DNA of 48,050 bases from Actinomycetes bacterium (GCA_029778715.1 JAKOPT010000095.1:1-48050); one strand, 5' to 3'; positions 9,605-18,522 are shown, numbered from the stretch's first letter. Notes: a model not told the origin generated them from the sequence alone. Numbers and translations: made by a program.

Positions 9605-12600
9605 GTGTTCCTCCTCGACGGTTCGATGATGCTCAGCCCCAGCGACCTGCGCCAGGGCACTGAGTGCGAGTTCGCGCTGCTCCGGGAGGCCGACGTGCTC
9701 CTCGGGCGGGCCGCGCCGCTGTCGCTCGAGGACGACCCAATCCTCGACCGGGTCGCCGAGTTGGGAACCCTCCACGAGCAGGCCGAGCTACGCCGACTGG
9801 CCGCGCTCCACCCCGGGCGGGTGGTCACGATGTCCCGCCCGGACCACTCCGCGGCGGGGTATGCCGAGGGCCTGGCCGCGACCCTCGCCGCGCTCGCCGG
9901 GGACGCCGAGGTGGTGGCGCAGGCCACCCTGTTCGACGGCTCATTTGTCGGATTCGCCGACTTCCTCGAACGCACTCCTGCCGGTTGGCTCGTCAGCGAC
10001 ACCAAGTTGGCCCGCTCGGCGAGCGTCCCAGCGCTGCTCCAGATCGCCGCGTATGCCGCGCTGCTCGCCGCGCACGACGTGCCGGTTGCGCCAGTAGCCC
10101 GGCTAGTCCTCGGTTCCGGCGACGTCGAGGACTATCCACTCGCCGAGATCGTGCCGGTCTATCGGCGCCGGCGGGCCCGACTGGAGTCGATGCTTGCCGA
10201 ACACCGTCGAGAGGTCGGGCCGGTCCGGTGGGGCGATCCGCGGTGGACGGCGTGCGGCCGCTGCAACACCTGCCTCATCGAGGTCGAGGAGGCCCGCGAC
10301 CTCCTCCTCGTCGCCGGGATGCGGGCCACGACCCGGGCCCGGTTGATGCGGGCCGGGATCACCACCATCGACGCTCTCGCCGCTGGCGAGGGGCCGGTAG
10401 CCGAGGTGTCGGCGGCCCGGCTCGACCGGTTGCGCTCCCAGGCAAGGCTCCAACTGGCCCAGGAGGCCGACCCGACCGGTGGGGTGCGCCACGAGGTCAT
10501 CGACGCGACGGCGCTGCGCCGGCTGCCGCGCCCGAGCGACGGCGATATCTTCTTCGACTTCGAGGGCGACCCCCTCTGGCGCGAACGCGGCTCGCAACTG
10601 TGGGGCCTCGAGTACCTTTTCGGCTGCGTCGAAATCGACTCCGGCGAGGCAGAGTTCACGCCCCTGTGGGCGCACGACCGGGCCGGTGAGAAGCAGGCTC
10701 TGCGGGCGTTCGTCGCCCATGTCCAGAACCGTCTCGGTCGCTGGCCCGATCTGCACATCTATCACTACGCCTCCTACGAGGTGGACGCCCTCAAGCGCCT
10801 GGCGGCGCGGCATACGACCTGCGAAGACGAGATCGACGGCTTCTTGAGAGCGGGACTGTTCGTCGACCTGTATGCCGCGGTCCGGGCGGGCGTGCGAGTC
10901 TCGCAACGCTCGTATTCGATCAAGCGGCTCGAACCGCTCTACATGGGGGCACGCGAGGCGCAGGTCCGGCAGGGCGACGACTCGATCGTTCACTACCACC
11001 TGTTCCAGGCCGCGCGGGATGCCGGCGCGGGCGAGCGGGCGCAGGAGTTGCTCGACGGGATCGCGGCCTACAACCGCGAGGACTGCGTGTCGACGTGGCG
11101 GCTGCGCGATTGGCTCTTGTCGCTCGTGGGGGTCTCGACCGCGGGCGAGGCGCCCGAGGCGATCGTCGAGCGGGAGCCGTCGCCGCGGCGGGCCGCCCAA
11201 CTCGCGCTCGAAGCCTCGGTCCGCGAGTTGGTCGAGGGGGTGCGGCCCGGCGAGCGGACGGCCGAGGAGCAGGCGGTGGCGATGGTGGCCGCGTCGGTGC
11301 TCTTCCATGCGCGCGAGGACAAGCCCACCTGGTGGAGCCATTACGAGCGGCTGGCACTCCCCGTCGACCAGTGGCGAGCCGAACAGGGCGTCGGCGTCGT
11401 CGTCGGGGCGCCCGAGGTCATCGAAGACTGGCATCGGCCGCCGCGGGCCCGCAAGGCGCGTCGGCGCTACCGGGTCGCGGTCGAACCGTTGAGTGGCGTG
11501 CCGCTCGCGGCTGGGACGAGGTGGGCGGTGTATGCGCGACCGGCGCCCTTTGTCGCCAACGACGAGCATCCGGCGCATGCCCATGTCGCCTCGCCGAGTT
11601 CAGTGACGATCGTGGCGGCCGAGGTGGTGGCCGAGGACGCGACTGTGTCGAGGAACGCAGCCGCACCGGCCGACGCGGCCGGGCTGGGCTCGTGGGCGAG
11701 TGCGGGTCGTTCACAATCCACCTATTGGTCACTTGTTGACGCGGGGACGTCAGCGGCAGCGGAGTCGGGGCGTTCACTATCCACCTATTGGTCACTTGTT
11801 GACGCGGGGACGTCAGCGGCAGCGGAGTCGGGGCGTTCACAATCCACCTATTGGTCACTTGTTGACGGGGGGATGCCGAGGGCGCGGACGGTGCAGGTGC
11901 TCACCGTCGAGGAGTTGAGCCCGGCAGCGGCGGGAGCGGAACCGCCCGCGGCATACCCGGTGGCGTTCGTGCCCACCGGACCGGTGCCGACCGGGGCGAT
12001 TGACGCGGCCCTGGAGCAGGTAGCCGACCGGGTGCGGGCGGCATACCCGACCCTGCCGGCCTCGGCGGGCCTTGACGTGGTGGCGCGGCGAGCGCCGCGG
12101 CTGACCGGCGGCGGCCCGCTCCCCCGCGTCGGGGACGGCCCGCAGCGGCACGTCGAGGCGGTGACGGCGGCGCTGCGCGCGATGACCGACTCGTATGTCG
12201 CGGTGCAGGGGCCGCCGGGCACGGGCAAGACGTATGTCGGGGCGCGCGTCATCGCCCGGTTGGTGGCGGACGGGTGGGCGGTCGGGGTGTGCGCGCAAAG
12301 CCATGCGGCCGTCGAGAACGTCCTCGACGCGGTCGTGGCCGCAGGGGTGCCGGGGACCCAGGTCGCCAAGGCGGCGAAGGCGACGGCCGATCCGGCGTGG
12401 ACCGGGTTGGCGAGCGCGGACGGGCTCGCGGGGTTCATCGCGGAGGAGCGGGCGGCCGGGCGTGGGTTTGTCGTCGGTGGGAGCGCGTGGGACTTGTGCA
12501 ACCGGAAGCGGGTCGAGGAGGGTGCCCTCGATCTCGTCGTCATCGACGAGGCGGGGCAGTTTTCGCTGGCCAAGACGCTCGCGGTCTCGACGGCGGGGAC

Positions 12601-13378
12601 GCGGTTGCTGCTCCTCGGCGACCCGGCCCAGTTGCCGCAGGTGACGACGGGCACGCACGCGGAGCCCATCGACACCTCCGCGCTCGAGTGGCTCGCCGAG
12701 GGTGCGACGGTGCTGCCCGCCGAGCGTGGCTACTTCCTGGAGACGACGTGGCGGATGCATCCGCGCCTCACCGACGTGGTGTCGCGGTTGTCGTATGCCG
12801 GCCAGTTGGGGTCGCAGACGTCCGTCACCACCGCGCGGGGGCTGGCCGGGGTGGCGCCGGGGTTGCATGTGCGGCTCGTCGACCATGTGGAGAACGCGCA
12901 GTTCTCCGTCGAAGAGGCCGAGGTGGTCGTGGACTTGGTGCGCGACCTGGTGGGGCGCGAGTGGACCGATCCCTCGGATGCGCATGCTCCTCGACCCCTG
13001 GGCCAGGGCGACATCGTCGTCAGCACCCCCTACAACGCCCACGTGGCGGTGGTGTCTGCGGCGCTGGGCGCGGCCGGTTTCGAGGAGGTGCGGGTTGGCA
13101 CGGTCGACCGGTTCCAGGGGCAGGAGGCGCCGGTGGCCATCGTGACGATGGCGGCCTCGGCCTCGGGCGACCGGGAACGGCAGGGACTGCGGTTCCTCCT
13201 CGACCGGCACCGGCTCAACGTCGCGCTGTCCCGCGGTCAGCACGCGGCATACCTGGTGAGATCGGTGGCCTTGACCGATTTCGCACCCCGCGACGCCCGG
13301 GAGGTGCTGGCGTTAGGGGCCTTCCTCGCCCTGGGCGAGGCCGCCGTGGACACCCGGTTGGTGACCGCCAGACCCTGA
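9605..13378 (+). CDS. TM0106 family RecB-like nuclease fused to a UPF1-type SF1 helicase
   Basis: 1257 aa in three parts. (1) A PD-(D/E)xK RecB-like nuclease (about 1-300) with GFADF and SDTKLA, then a CGRCNTC cluster and a helix-hairpin-helix-like piece. (2) A DEDD RNase H-like domain (about 310-520) with FFDFEGDP, YASYEVDALK and AYNREDC. (3) A DNA2/UPF1-like helicase: Walker A GPPGTGKT (about 870), VVIDEAGQF, LLLGDPAQLPQ, the VDRFQGQE motif and NVALSRGQ. The family is thought to act in DNA repair or in defence; the substrate is unknown. In the linker before the helicase (about residues 700-757) sit three in-frame copies of a 21-aa peptide encoded by the palindromic DNA box. GTG 9605 fits the leaderless -10 box. 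A strong hairpin follows at 13435. Confidence 0.88.
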   Translation: MFLLDGSMMLSPSDLRQGTECEFALLREADVLLGRAAPLSLEDDPILDRVAELGTLHEQAELRRLAALHPGRVVTMSRPDHSAAGYAEGLAATLAALAGDAEVVAQATLFDGSFVGFADFLERTPAGWLVSDTKLARSASVPALLQIAAYAALLAAHDVPVAPVARLVLGSGDVEDYPLAEIVPVYRRRRARLESMLAEHRREVGPVRWGDPRWTACGRCNTCLIEVEEARDLLLVAGMRATTRARLMRAGITTIDALAAGEGPVAEVSAARLDRLRSQARLQLAQEADPTGGVRHEVIDATALRRLPRPSDGDIFFDFEGDPLWRERGSQLWGLEYLFGCVEIDSGEAEFTPLWAHDRAGEKQALRAFVAHVQNRLGRWPDLHIYHYASYEVDALKRLAARHTTCEDEIDGFLRAGLFVDLYAAVRAGVRVSQRSYSIKRLEPLYMGAREAQVRQGDDSIVHYHLFQAARDAGAGERAQELLDGIAAYNREDCVSTWRLRDWLLSLVGVSTAGEAPEAIVEREPSPRRAAQLALEASVRELVEGVRPGERTAEEQAVAMVAASVLFHAREDKPTWWSHYERLALPVDQWRAEQGVGVVVGAPEVIEDWHRPPRARKARRRYRVAVEPLSGVPLAAGTRWAVYARPAPFVANDEHPAHAHVASPSSVTIVAAEVVAEDATVSRNAAAPADAAGLGSWASAGRSQSTYWSLVDAGTSAAAESGRSLSTYWSLVDAGTSAAAESGRSQSTYWSLVDGGMPRARTVQVLTVEELSPAAAGAEPPAAYPVAFVPTGPVPTGAIDAALEQVADRVRAAYPTLPASAGLDVVARRAPRLTGGGPLPRVGDGPQRHVEAVTAALRAMTDSYVAVQGPPGTGKTYVGARVIARLVADGWAVGVCAQSHAAVENVLDAVVAAGVPGTQVAKAAKATADPAWTGLASADGLAGFIAEERAAGRGFVVGGSAWDLCNRKRVEEGALDLVVIDEAGQFSLAKTLAVSTAGTRLLLLGDPAQLPQVTTGTHAEPIDTSALEWLAEGATVLPAERGYFLETTWRMHPRLTDVVSRLSYAGQLGSQTSVTTARGLAGVAPGLHVRLVDHVENAQFSVEEAEVVVDLVRDLVGREWTDPSDAHAPRPLGQGDIVVSTPYNAHVAVVSAALGAAGFEEVRVGTVDRFQGQEAPVAIVTMAASASGDRERQGLRFLLDRHRLNVALSRGQHAAYLVRSVALTDFAPRDAREVLALGAFLALGEAAVDTRLVTARP
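11711..11867 (+). repeat. three 63-bp in-frame repeats carrying the CCACCTATTGGT box
   Basis: Boxes start at 11711, 11774 and 11837, an exact 63-bp (21-codon) period. Each begins TCACAATCCACCTATTGG and continues into CACTTGTTGAC. They are read as SQSTYWSLVDAG followed by a Ser/Ala-rich spacer. The box is an imperfect inverted repeat related to the perfect palindrome at 17878-17909 and the intergenic pair at 42750-42883. The surrounding linker is not part of any helicase motif. Confidence 0.9.
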
Positions 13379-13434
13379 CGACCTGGCCGGCGCGCCCCCG
13401 GATCGGCTTGGATGTTGAGTTGGATCGACTTGGG

Positions 13435-13472
13435 TGTGGCGTTTTCGTGGTGAGGACCACGAAAACGCCACA
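13435..13472. terminator. bidirectional hairpin terminator
   Basis: Perfect 17-bp arms (TGTGGCGTTTTCGTGGT and its complement) around a 4-base loop GAGG. It lies between the convergent helicase gene (stop 13378) and the VOC gene (stop 13525). Confidence 0.85.
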
Positions 13473-13524
13473 GCCAAGGTCGCACCCGCTGCTGACCTCG
13501 CTGCTGCGCTGCTTGGGGCTGCGC

Positions 13525-13938
13525 TCAGGCAGGCGGTGCGTCGAGCCCGGCGGCCGGGTCGGGCTGGTGGATGCCGAACGTGTTGCCCTCGGTGTCGAGG
13601 TAGTAGCCCTGCCAGGCCATGCCGGGGAGGGCGAACTTCGGCATCGCCACCTGCCCGCCCGCGGCGAGGATGCGCTCGTGAGTGGCGTCGTAGTCGGCGA
13701 TACCCATCGTGCAGACGAACGCGTTCGCCCCCTGGTGGGCAGCCGGCGCACCGGCGGGGCGCTGGAGCAGGCCGCCGTTGATGCCCGGATCCTTCTCGTC
13801 GCCGGTGACGACGCCGTAGTAGGGCGAGCCGGTGTATTGGCTGTAGTCCTCGTACGTCCACCCGAACGCCTGCGCGTAGAACGTCTTGGCGCGCTCGATG
13901 TCGTCGGCCTGGATTTCGAAGTGGACGACGCGGCTCAT
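13525..13938 (-). CDS. VOC (glyoxalase/bleomycin-resistance fold) family protein
   Basis: 137 aa. Two beta-alpha-beta-beta-beta modules typical of the vicinal oxygen chelate fold are visible: VVHFEIQADDIERAKTFYAQAFGW at the N-terminus, and a second half ending YYLDTEGNTFGIHQPD. Candidate metal or substrate ligands are the early His and the late Glu. Many actinobacterial relatives are annotated only as VOC proteins, so the substrate is unknown. The ATG at 13938 is preceded by a clear AGGAGG Shine-Dalgarno sequence 6-7 nt upstream, one of the few classic ribosome sites in the window, which rules out the longer open frame to 14073. Confidence 0.85.
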   Translation of the reverse strand: MSRVVHFEIQADDIERAKTFYAQAFGWTYEDYSQYTGSPYYGVVTGDEKDPGINGGLLQRPAGAPAAHQGANAFVCTMGIADYDATHERILAAGGQVAMPKFALPGMAWQGYYLDTEGNTFGIHQPDPAAGLDAPPA

Positions 13939-14076
13939 GGGCTCCTCCTGAGTGGGCGGTGAAATCCGGCCGGGGTATGCCGCCCGGTCCGCCCCGAGCC
14001 TAGGCCAACGCAGCGCGCTGTGAGGCACGTTGAGGCCGCCAAACCGCGCTCCGCGGCATACCGAATTCCGCATGCC

Positions 14077-14209
14077 GCTGGGCTTCGGCGGCGGCGGAAG
14101 AGAGGCGAAGCCGATCTTCGCCGATGGTGGAGCTGAGGGTGGAGCCGCTGGGCTACAGCGGCGGCGGAAGGGAGGCGAAGCCGAGCTTCGCCGATGGTGG
14201 AGCTGAGGG
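14077..14209. repeat. 70-bp tandem duplication including the 3' end of tRNA-Ala
   Basis: Two near-identical blocks start at 14077 and 14147 (period 70, at least 63 bp alike). The second block runs into the tRNA gene and includes its 3' CCA end and about 12 bases of the acceptor/T arm. The first block is therefore a displaced copy of the tRNA tail. Each block also has the hairpin GGCGAAGC-CGA-GCTTCGCC (or a close variant), which suits a tRNA terminator. Confidence 0.8.
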
Positions 14210-14270
14210 GATTCGAACCCCTGGCCTTCTCATTGCGAACGAGACGCGCTACCAACTGCGCCACAGCCCC
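14195..14270 (-). tRNA. tRNA-Ala (anticodon CGC)
   Basis: 76 nt with an encoded 3' CCA. The acceptor stem is GGGGCTG paired with CAGCTCC, with the G3-U70 pair that defines alanine tRNAs. The anticodon arm is TCTCG-TTCGCAA-TGAGA, giving anticodon CGC, and the T arm holds GGTTCGAATCC. It reads the GCG codon, abundant in this genome. The hairpin immediately downstream (minus strand, about 14174-14192) is a likely terminator. Confidence 0.97.
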
Positions 14271-14313
14271 AGAGCGAGAGAAACCATAACACCGACCTCC
14301 CCCTTGACCCGAA

Positions 14314-15684
14314 TCAGTGCCTCAGCGGCCCCGGATCGTCCTGCTCGTCCACCACGGGGGTGTCGATGGCGTCCCCGACGGCGGCACTCTCGCCGGGAAC
14401 GCCGTGGTCGGTGGGCTCGACGCGTCGGTGCTCGGAGCCGTGGACGCGCTCGGCCTTCACATCCGCCTCGTCCGCGCCGATGTCGTGGACGAAGGCCGTG
14501 TCGTCCTCTTCGGGACCGTCGAGGAGATGGTGGCCCACTGCGTTGAGAACCGCCACCACCGGAACCGCGATCAGCGCCCCGACCACTCCGGCCAGGACGA
14601 TGCCTGCGGCAATGGCGAGGATGACCGACAGGGGGTGGACCTTCATGACCCGACCGAGCAGCAACGGTTGCAGCAGATGCGACTCGATCTGCATGACCGC
14701 GACGACACCGAGGAGCATGATGAGGGCCTTGACCGGGCCCAGGGCGACGAGCGCCAGCAAGACGGCCACCGTGCCCGACACCGCGGCCCCCACGATGGGG
14801 ATGAACGCCCCGAAGAACACGAGGATCGCCACGCCGCCCGCGAACGGCACCCCGAGGATCGCCGCCACCGCACCAATGCCGATCGCATCGACGGCCGCGA
14901 CGATGATCGTTGCCCGGGTGAAGGCCGACAACTGCACCCACGCAATCCGGCCGCTCGAATGCACCTTGGCGCGCACCGTGCGCGGGAAGAGCCGCACGCA
15001 CCAGTTCCAGATGCGGCCGCCGTCGTGGAGGAAGAAGAACAGGGTGAACATCGTCACGAAGAAGCCAGCGACCATGTGCCCGACCGTCAAGCCGGCCGAG
15101 GCTGCCTGCGGACCGAAGTTCTTCAGGTATTCGGTCGCTTGGTTGCGGGCCGCCTCGATCCACCCGTCGATGCGGGCCGCCGTGACCCCGAAGGTGTCCA
15201 TGACCCAGACCCGCACCTGGTCGTAGCCGGCGCCGACCTGAGTGCGGATGCCGTCGAACTGGTCGACGAACTGGGTGGCGACGAACGCCAACGCACCCGC
15301 GATGAAGGCGAGCGTGCCGATCACGGTGAGCGCGGCCGCCAGCCCGGGGGGCAGGAACGACTTGAGCCGTCGATACACCGGCGACAGCAAGGCTGAGAGG
15401 AGCAACGCGACGATGACCGGGATGACGATCTCGGAGAGCAGCGCGAGCAGCCACAAGATGGCCAACAGCGCGGTCGCGATGACGATCCCGCGCCAGGCCC
15501 ACTCACTGGCCACCCGGATGCCGGCCGGCACGGCAGAGGCATCCTCGCTCGGTGGGCTGTGCACCGGGGCCGCCGGTTCCGGCGGCGCCACCCGTCGCGG
15601 CCGCACCCGCGCGGCTGCGGGGCGGGTTTCGGCATCCGCGCCCGCGGTCCTTCGCGGTAGCCAGGGCAAACGGATGTCGATCAT
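14314..15684 (-). CDS. AI-2E family transporter (PerM/YdiK-like)
   Basis: 456 aa. After a disordered, Arg/Pro-rich N-terminus of about 60 residues there are seven to eight membrane helices in the AI-2E transporter pattern. These include ALLLSALLSPVYRRLKSFLPPGLAAAL and, in the C-terminal half, GVPFAGGVAILVFFGAFIPIVGAAVSG and QIESHLLQPLLLGRVMKVHPLSVILAI, the family's most conserved block. Family members export small molecules or act as sodium/proton antiporters; few have known substrates. An acidic C-terminal tail follows. It starts 12 nt after the sepX/glpR gene on the same strand, so the two are probably co-transcribed. Confidence 0.92.
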   Translation of the reverse strand: MIDIRLPWLPRRTAGADAETRPAAARVRPRRVAPPEPAAPVHSPPSEDASAVPAGIRVASEWAWRGIVIATALLAILWLLALLSEIVIPVIVALLLSALLSPVYRRLKSFLPPGLAAALTVIGTLAFIAGALAFVATQFVDQFDGIRTQVGAGYDQVRVWVMDTFGVTAARIDGWIEAARNQATEYLKNFGPQAASAGLTVGHMVAGFFVTMFTLFFFLHDGGRIWNWCVRLFPRTVRAKVHSSGRIAWVQLSAFTRATIIVAAVDAIGIGAVAAILGVPFAGGVAILVFFGAFIPIVGAAVSGTVAVLLALVALGPVKALIMLLGVVAVMQIESHLLQPLLLGRVMKVHPLSVILAIAAGIVLAGVVGALIAVPVVAVLNAVGHHLLDGPEEDDTAFVHDIGADEADVKAERVHGSEHRRVEPTDHGVPGESAAVGDAIDTPVVDEQDDPGPLRH

Positions 15685-15696
15685 GAGGTATGCCGT

Positions 15697-16575
15697 CTAG
15701 CCGCCGACCGCGCGCCGCGCCGGGAACGCGTCGGGAATGTCGTCGTCGGCATCGCCGAGGGCGCCGAGAGCAGCCGAGTTGGGTGCAGCCCAGGCCACCC
15801 TGGTCGCCTTGGCCTTCATCGTGTACGTCGGGCGCGGGACCGGGACGGGGTCCCAGGTGAGCGGCATGTCGTCCTCGTCGACCAACGGCTCGGGGCGCAC
15901 TCGAGCAGGAACCGGTTGCGGCACCACATCCCGGACCGCTCCCTCGAGGACGTCAATGTCATAGACCGCGCCACGCTCCTGCTGTGGGGCCGGTTCGGCG
16001 ACGATCTCGACCTGGGCTGGCGCCTCCGTCGACTCCGGGACGGCGTGACTCACGGGCGTGGCCCGGGCAGCCTGCCGCCGAGCCGGGACACGGTCACGGC
16101 CGCGGGCCTGCTGGTGCGCCCGTACTCCCGTGCGCACCCAAAGGAAGCCGCCGATCGCCAGCAGAGCCGGCACGACCAGCGCGATCGGGCGGAGCACGCC
16201 CAGACCGGCGAACACGGCATACGTAATCAGGCCAAGACAACCGACGACGAGGGTGAGGCCACGGGTGGACTGGGTGACGTGGACCCGGTATGCCGCGCGC
16301 GGCGGCACCGCGGCCTGACGGCCCCCGGCTTCGGCGACGACCACTTGGGCCGGCGAACGCACCGGACGGGTGGGGCGACCGGCGTACGAGCGCGGCGGAT
16401 GGGTGGCGGTGGCCTGTTGGATGACGTCGCGGACTGCGAGGACCCGCATCGTGTCGCGCAGGGCGTCGACGGTGTGGGCGGTGGCGAGGTGTTCGCGGCG
16501 GCGGGCCCAGTGGTGCAGGAAGTAGGCAGACCAAACCCCCACGATCACGACGAAGACGAGCGAGGAGGCCTGCAT
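15697..16575 (-). CDS. divisome membrane protein SepX/GlpR-like
   Basis: 292 aa. The N-terminus is LVFVVIVGVWSAYFLHHWARRREHL (one helix and a basic stretch, then DTMRVL), the pattern of actinobacterial SepX (Streptomyces) and GlpR (Corynebacterium). A paired-helix segment lies at about 107-126 and 129-147, followed by a long Pro/Glu-rich cytosolic tail. SepX/GlpR localises to the division site; GlpR is the membrane receptor of the gephyrin-like protein Glp. The assignment rests on this architecture plus synteny: the same strand carries a MoeA/Glp-like gene and a RimJ-like gene just upstream, as in corynebacteria. TAAGTT lies 6 nt before the ATG, so the gene may have its own leaderless promoter. 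Confidence 0.75.
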   Translation of the reverse strand: MQASSLVFVVIVGVWSAYFLHHWARRREHLATAHTVDALRDTMRVLAVRDVIQQATATHPPRSYAGRPTRPVRSPAQVVVAEAGGRQAAVPPRAAYRVHVTQSTRGLTLVVGCLGLITYAVFAGLGVLRPIALVVPALLAIGGFLWVRTGVRAHQQARGRDRVPARRQAARATPVSHAVPESTEAPAQVEIVAEPAPQQERGAVYDIDVLEGAVRDVVPQPVPARVRPEPLVDEDDMPLTWDPVPVPRPTYTMKAKATRVAWAAPNSAALGALGDADDDIPDAFPARRAVGG

Positions 16576-16581
16576 GGCCCG

Positions 16582-16587
16582 AACTTA
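16582..16587 (-). promoter_or_regulatory. -10 box of the sepX/glpR-like gene
   Basis: TAAGTT on the minus strand, 6 nt before the ATG at 16575. Confidence 0.45.
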
Positions 16588-16600
16588 AGCCCGAGAGAGT

Positions 16601-17278
16601 TCAAGCGCGGGGAGCGGGATCGGTGTGTCGCCAAAGTGACGGCTGTGACAACTGAGTCAGACGGGTCATGAGGGTTTGGCCAGCAAGGTCCTCCGTCGTC
16701 AGCGCGAACGACCTGTGATCGCGCCAGTCGCCATCGATGTGGAGGTATTTGCGGCGCATGCCCTCGTCGCGGAAGCCCAGTTTGCGCACGACGGCGAGCG
16801 AGGCGGTGTTTTCGGGCCGGATGTTGATCTCGATCCGATGCAGGCCCAAGGCGGCCAGGCAGTAGTCGCCGACGAGCGCGACAGCGGTCGGGGTGATCCA
16901 CCGGCCCGCCACCTGCTCGGTCACCCAATAGCCGACGACGCACGACCACAGGGACCCGCGGGCGATGTTGCTCACGTTGACCTGACCGACGAGGGCGCCG
17001 TCGAGTTCGATGGCGAGCGGCACGCTCACGCCCGCGCGCGCCTCCTCCTCTTGAGCGGCGACCATGTCGGCAAAGCGACGCGACGCGCTCGACGGACGGG
17101 GAGCCGTCGCATCCCAGGGCGCGAGCCACTCGACATTGGTGCGCCGAACCGCGAAGAACTCGCGTTCGTCGACGACGCGCAGCGGACGAAGCACGATCGG
17201 ATCCCCGAGTGGAGTGAGCCCGTGGAGCCGGATGGGCCAGGTCTGATGCACCTCAGTGCCGCGTAACCACTTGAACAT
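16601..17278 (-). CDS. GNAT family N-acetyltransferase, RimJ-like
   Basis: 225 aa. Full-length GNAT domain: IVLRPLRVVDEREFFAVR at the start, a central VGYWVTEQVAGRWITPTAVALVGDY (acetyl-CoA binding region) and the RimJ/RimL signature LGLHRIEINIRPENTASLAVVRKLGFRDEGMRRKYLHIDGDWRDH. RimJ acetylates the N-terminus of ribosomal protein S5 in E. coli; actinobacterial relatives near moeA are untested and could act on other proteins. Its ATG overlaps the stop of the moaC-mog gene by one base (TGATG). It sits between that gene and sepX/glpR in one minus-strand run. Confidence 0.88.
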   Translation of the reverse strand: MFKWLRGTEVHQTWPIRLHGLTPLGDPIVLRPLRVVDEREFFAVRRTNVEWLAPWDATAPRPSSASRRFADMVAAQEEEARAGVSVPLAIELDGALVGQVNVSNIARGSLWSCVVGYWVTEQVAGRWITPTAVALVGDYCLAALGLHRIEINIRPENTASLAVVRKLGFRDEGMRRKYLHIDGDWRDHRSFALTTEDLAGQTLMTRLTQLSQPSLWRHTDPAPRA

Positions 17279-18522
17279 CAGTGATCCTCGCCTTCCAGTT
17301 GGCCGAATACGTGGGCGAGCAGCGGCGCGAGAACGGTCAGTCCGTCCCGCACCCCGCCGGTTGAGCCCGGCAGGTTGACCACGAGGCTGCGCCCGGCGAG
17401 ACCGGCGAGTCCGCGCGACAGGACCGCGGTCGGCACCCCGTGAGCGGCGCCGGCGGCGCGCAACGCTTCGGGTATGCCGTCGAGGTGCGTGGTGAGGAAC
17501 CCTCGCGTCGCCTCCGGCGTGGCATCGGTCGGCGACAGCCCGGTGCCCCCAGTGGTGAGAAGCAGGTCGGGGTGATCGGCGAGGGCGGTGGCGATCGCGT
17601 CCCGGACCGGGTCCCCGTCGGCGACGACGACGGGGGCGGGCACGCTCATGCCCCAGGAGCGAAGGGTGTCGACGGCGAGACGCCCGCCGCGGTCGGGGTA
17701 CACCCCGGCCGCGGCGCGCGTCGACGCCGTGACGACCGCAGCGGTGCGACCCCGCAGGTCCGGGGCGGCGACGGGCCGGTCGCCCCCATCCGGGGCATTG
17801 GCCACCGCTCCCCCGGCAGCGAGGTCAGTTGTCGCTGTGGCGGCAGGGTTGTCAGCCGCCGCTCCTCCCGCCGGGGCGTCAACAATCCACCTATTGGTGG
17901 ATTGTTGACGAACTCTATTGGTGGATTGGTGACCAGCCCCGCCGGTGTGGTGGGGCTGATCAGAGGCGGCGGGGCCAGGAGACGTCGGCGTCGCGGCCCG
18001 CGGCTCCCGCCAGTCGCCGGAGCGGCCCCCGGACTTGGCGGTGACCCGCACGTCGGTGATCCGGGCGTGCTTGTCGAGTGCCTTGACCATGTCGATCAGG
18101 GCCAGGGCCGCCACCGTCACGGCGGTCAGGGCCTCCATTTCGATGCCGGTGCGGTCGGCGGTGCGCACCGTTGCCGTGATGAGGACACCCGCGTCGCCGA
18201 CCTCGAGGTCGACCGTGGCTGCGTGGACGGCGATCGGGTGCGCCAACGGGATGAGGTCGGGCGTCCGTTTGACGGCCTGCAACCCCGCCACCCGGGCCAC
18301 CGCGAGCGCATCCCCCTTCGGTACGGTCCCGTCCCGCAGGGCCGCCACCACCGCCGGCGTCACCAGCACCCACCCGGCCGCGCTGGCCACCCGCCCGGTG
18401 ACCGCCTTGGCCGAGACGTCGACCATGTGGGCCGTCCCGTCGGACCGCACATGCGTCAGACCGCCCGCGCCGACCGCCCGCTCCTCGCCCGCGCCCCCGT
18501 CACCGGCGCCCGCCGGGGTCAC
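17278..18522 (-). CDS. MoaC-Mog fusion for molybdenum cofactor synthesis
   Basis: 414 aa. Residues about 20-160 are MoaC (cyclic pyranopterin monophosphate synthase): HMVDVSAKAVTGR, VPKGDAL, LIPLAHP, and GIEMEALTAVTVAAL with DMVKALDK. Residues about 245-410 are a Mog/MoaB adenylyltransferase domain with TTGGTGLSPTDATPEAT and NLPGSTGG. Such moaC-mog fusions occur in Actinobacteria. The start is GTG 18522, overlapping the moeA stop in GTGA. The Ala/Pro/Thr-rich linker between the domains contains the palindromic box at 17878-17933, read as QSTNRV and QQSTNRWIVDAP. LIPLAHP has Ala where many MoaC proteins have Cys; the catalytic Lys and His are retained. Confidence 0.9.
   Translation of the reverse strand: MTPAGAGDGGAGEERAVGAGGLTHVRSDGTAHMVDVSAKAVTGRVASAAGWVLVTPAVVAALRDGTVPKGDALAVARVAGLQAVKRTPDLIPLAHPIAVHAATVDLEVGDAGVLITATVRTADRTGIEMEALTAVTVAALALIDMVKALDKHARITDVRVTAKSGGRSGDWREPRAATPTSPGPAASDQPHHTGGAGHQSTNRVRQQSTNRWIVDAPAGGAAADNPAATATTDLAAGGAVANAPDGGDRPVAAPDLRGRTAAVVTASTRAAAGVYPDRGGRLAVDTLRSWGMSVPAPVVVADGDPVRDAIATALADHPDLLLTTGGTGLSPTDATPEATRGFLTTHLDGIPEALRAAGAAHGVPTAVLSRGLAGLAGRSLVVNLPGSTGGVRDGLTVLAPLLAHVFGQLEGEDH
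17878..17933. repeat. perfect 32-bp palindromic box plus a half copy, inside the moaC-mog linker
   Basis: Arms GTCAACAATCCACC and its exact complement flank the loop TATT (17878-17909). A second, partial copy (CTATTGGTGGATTGGTGAC) ends at 17933. On the coding (minus) strand both copies are read in the phase that gives QSTNR, the same codon phase (CAA TCC ACC) used by the boxes in the helicase gene. Confidence 0.92.

Noticed and set aside
11418..11858. Minus-strand frame with NRWIVNAPTPLPLTSPRQQ repeats
   Set aside because: It is the reverse reading of the box repeats inside the helicase gene, not a separate gene.
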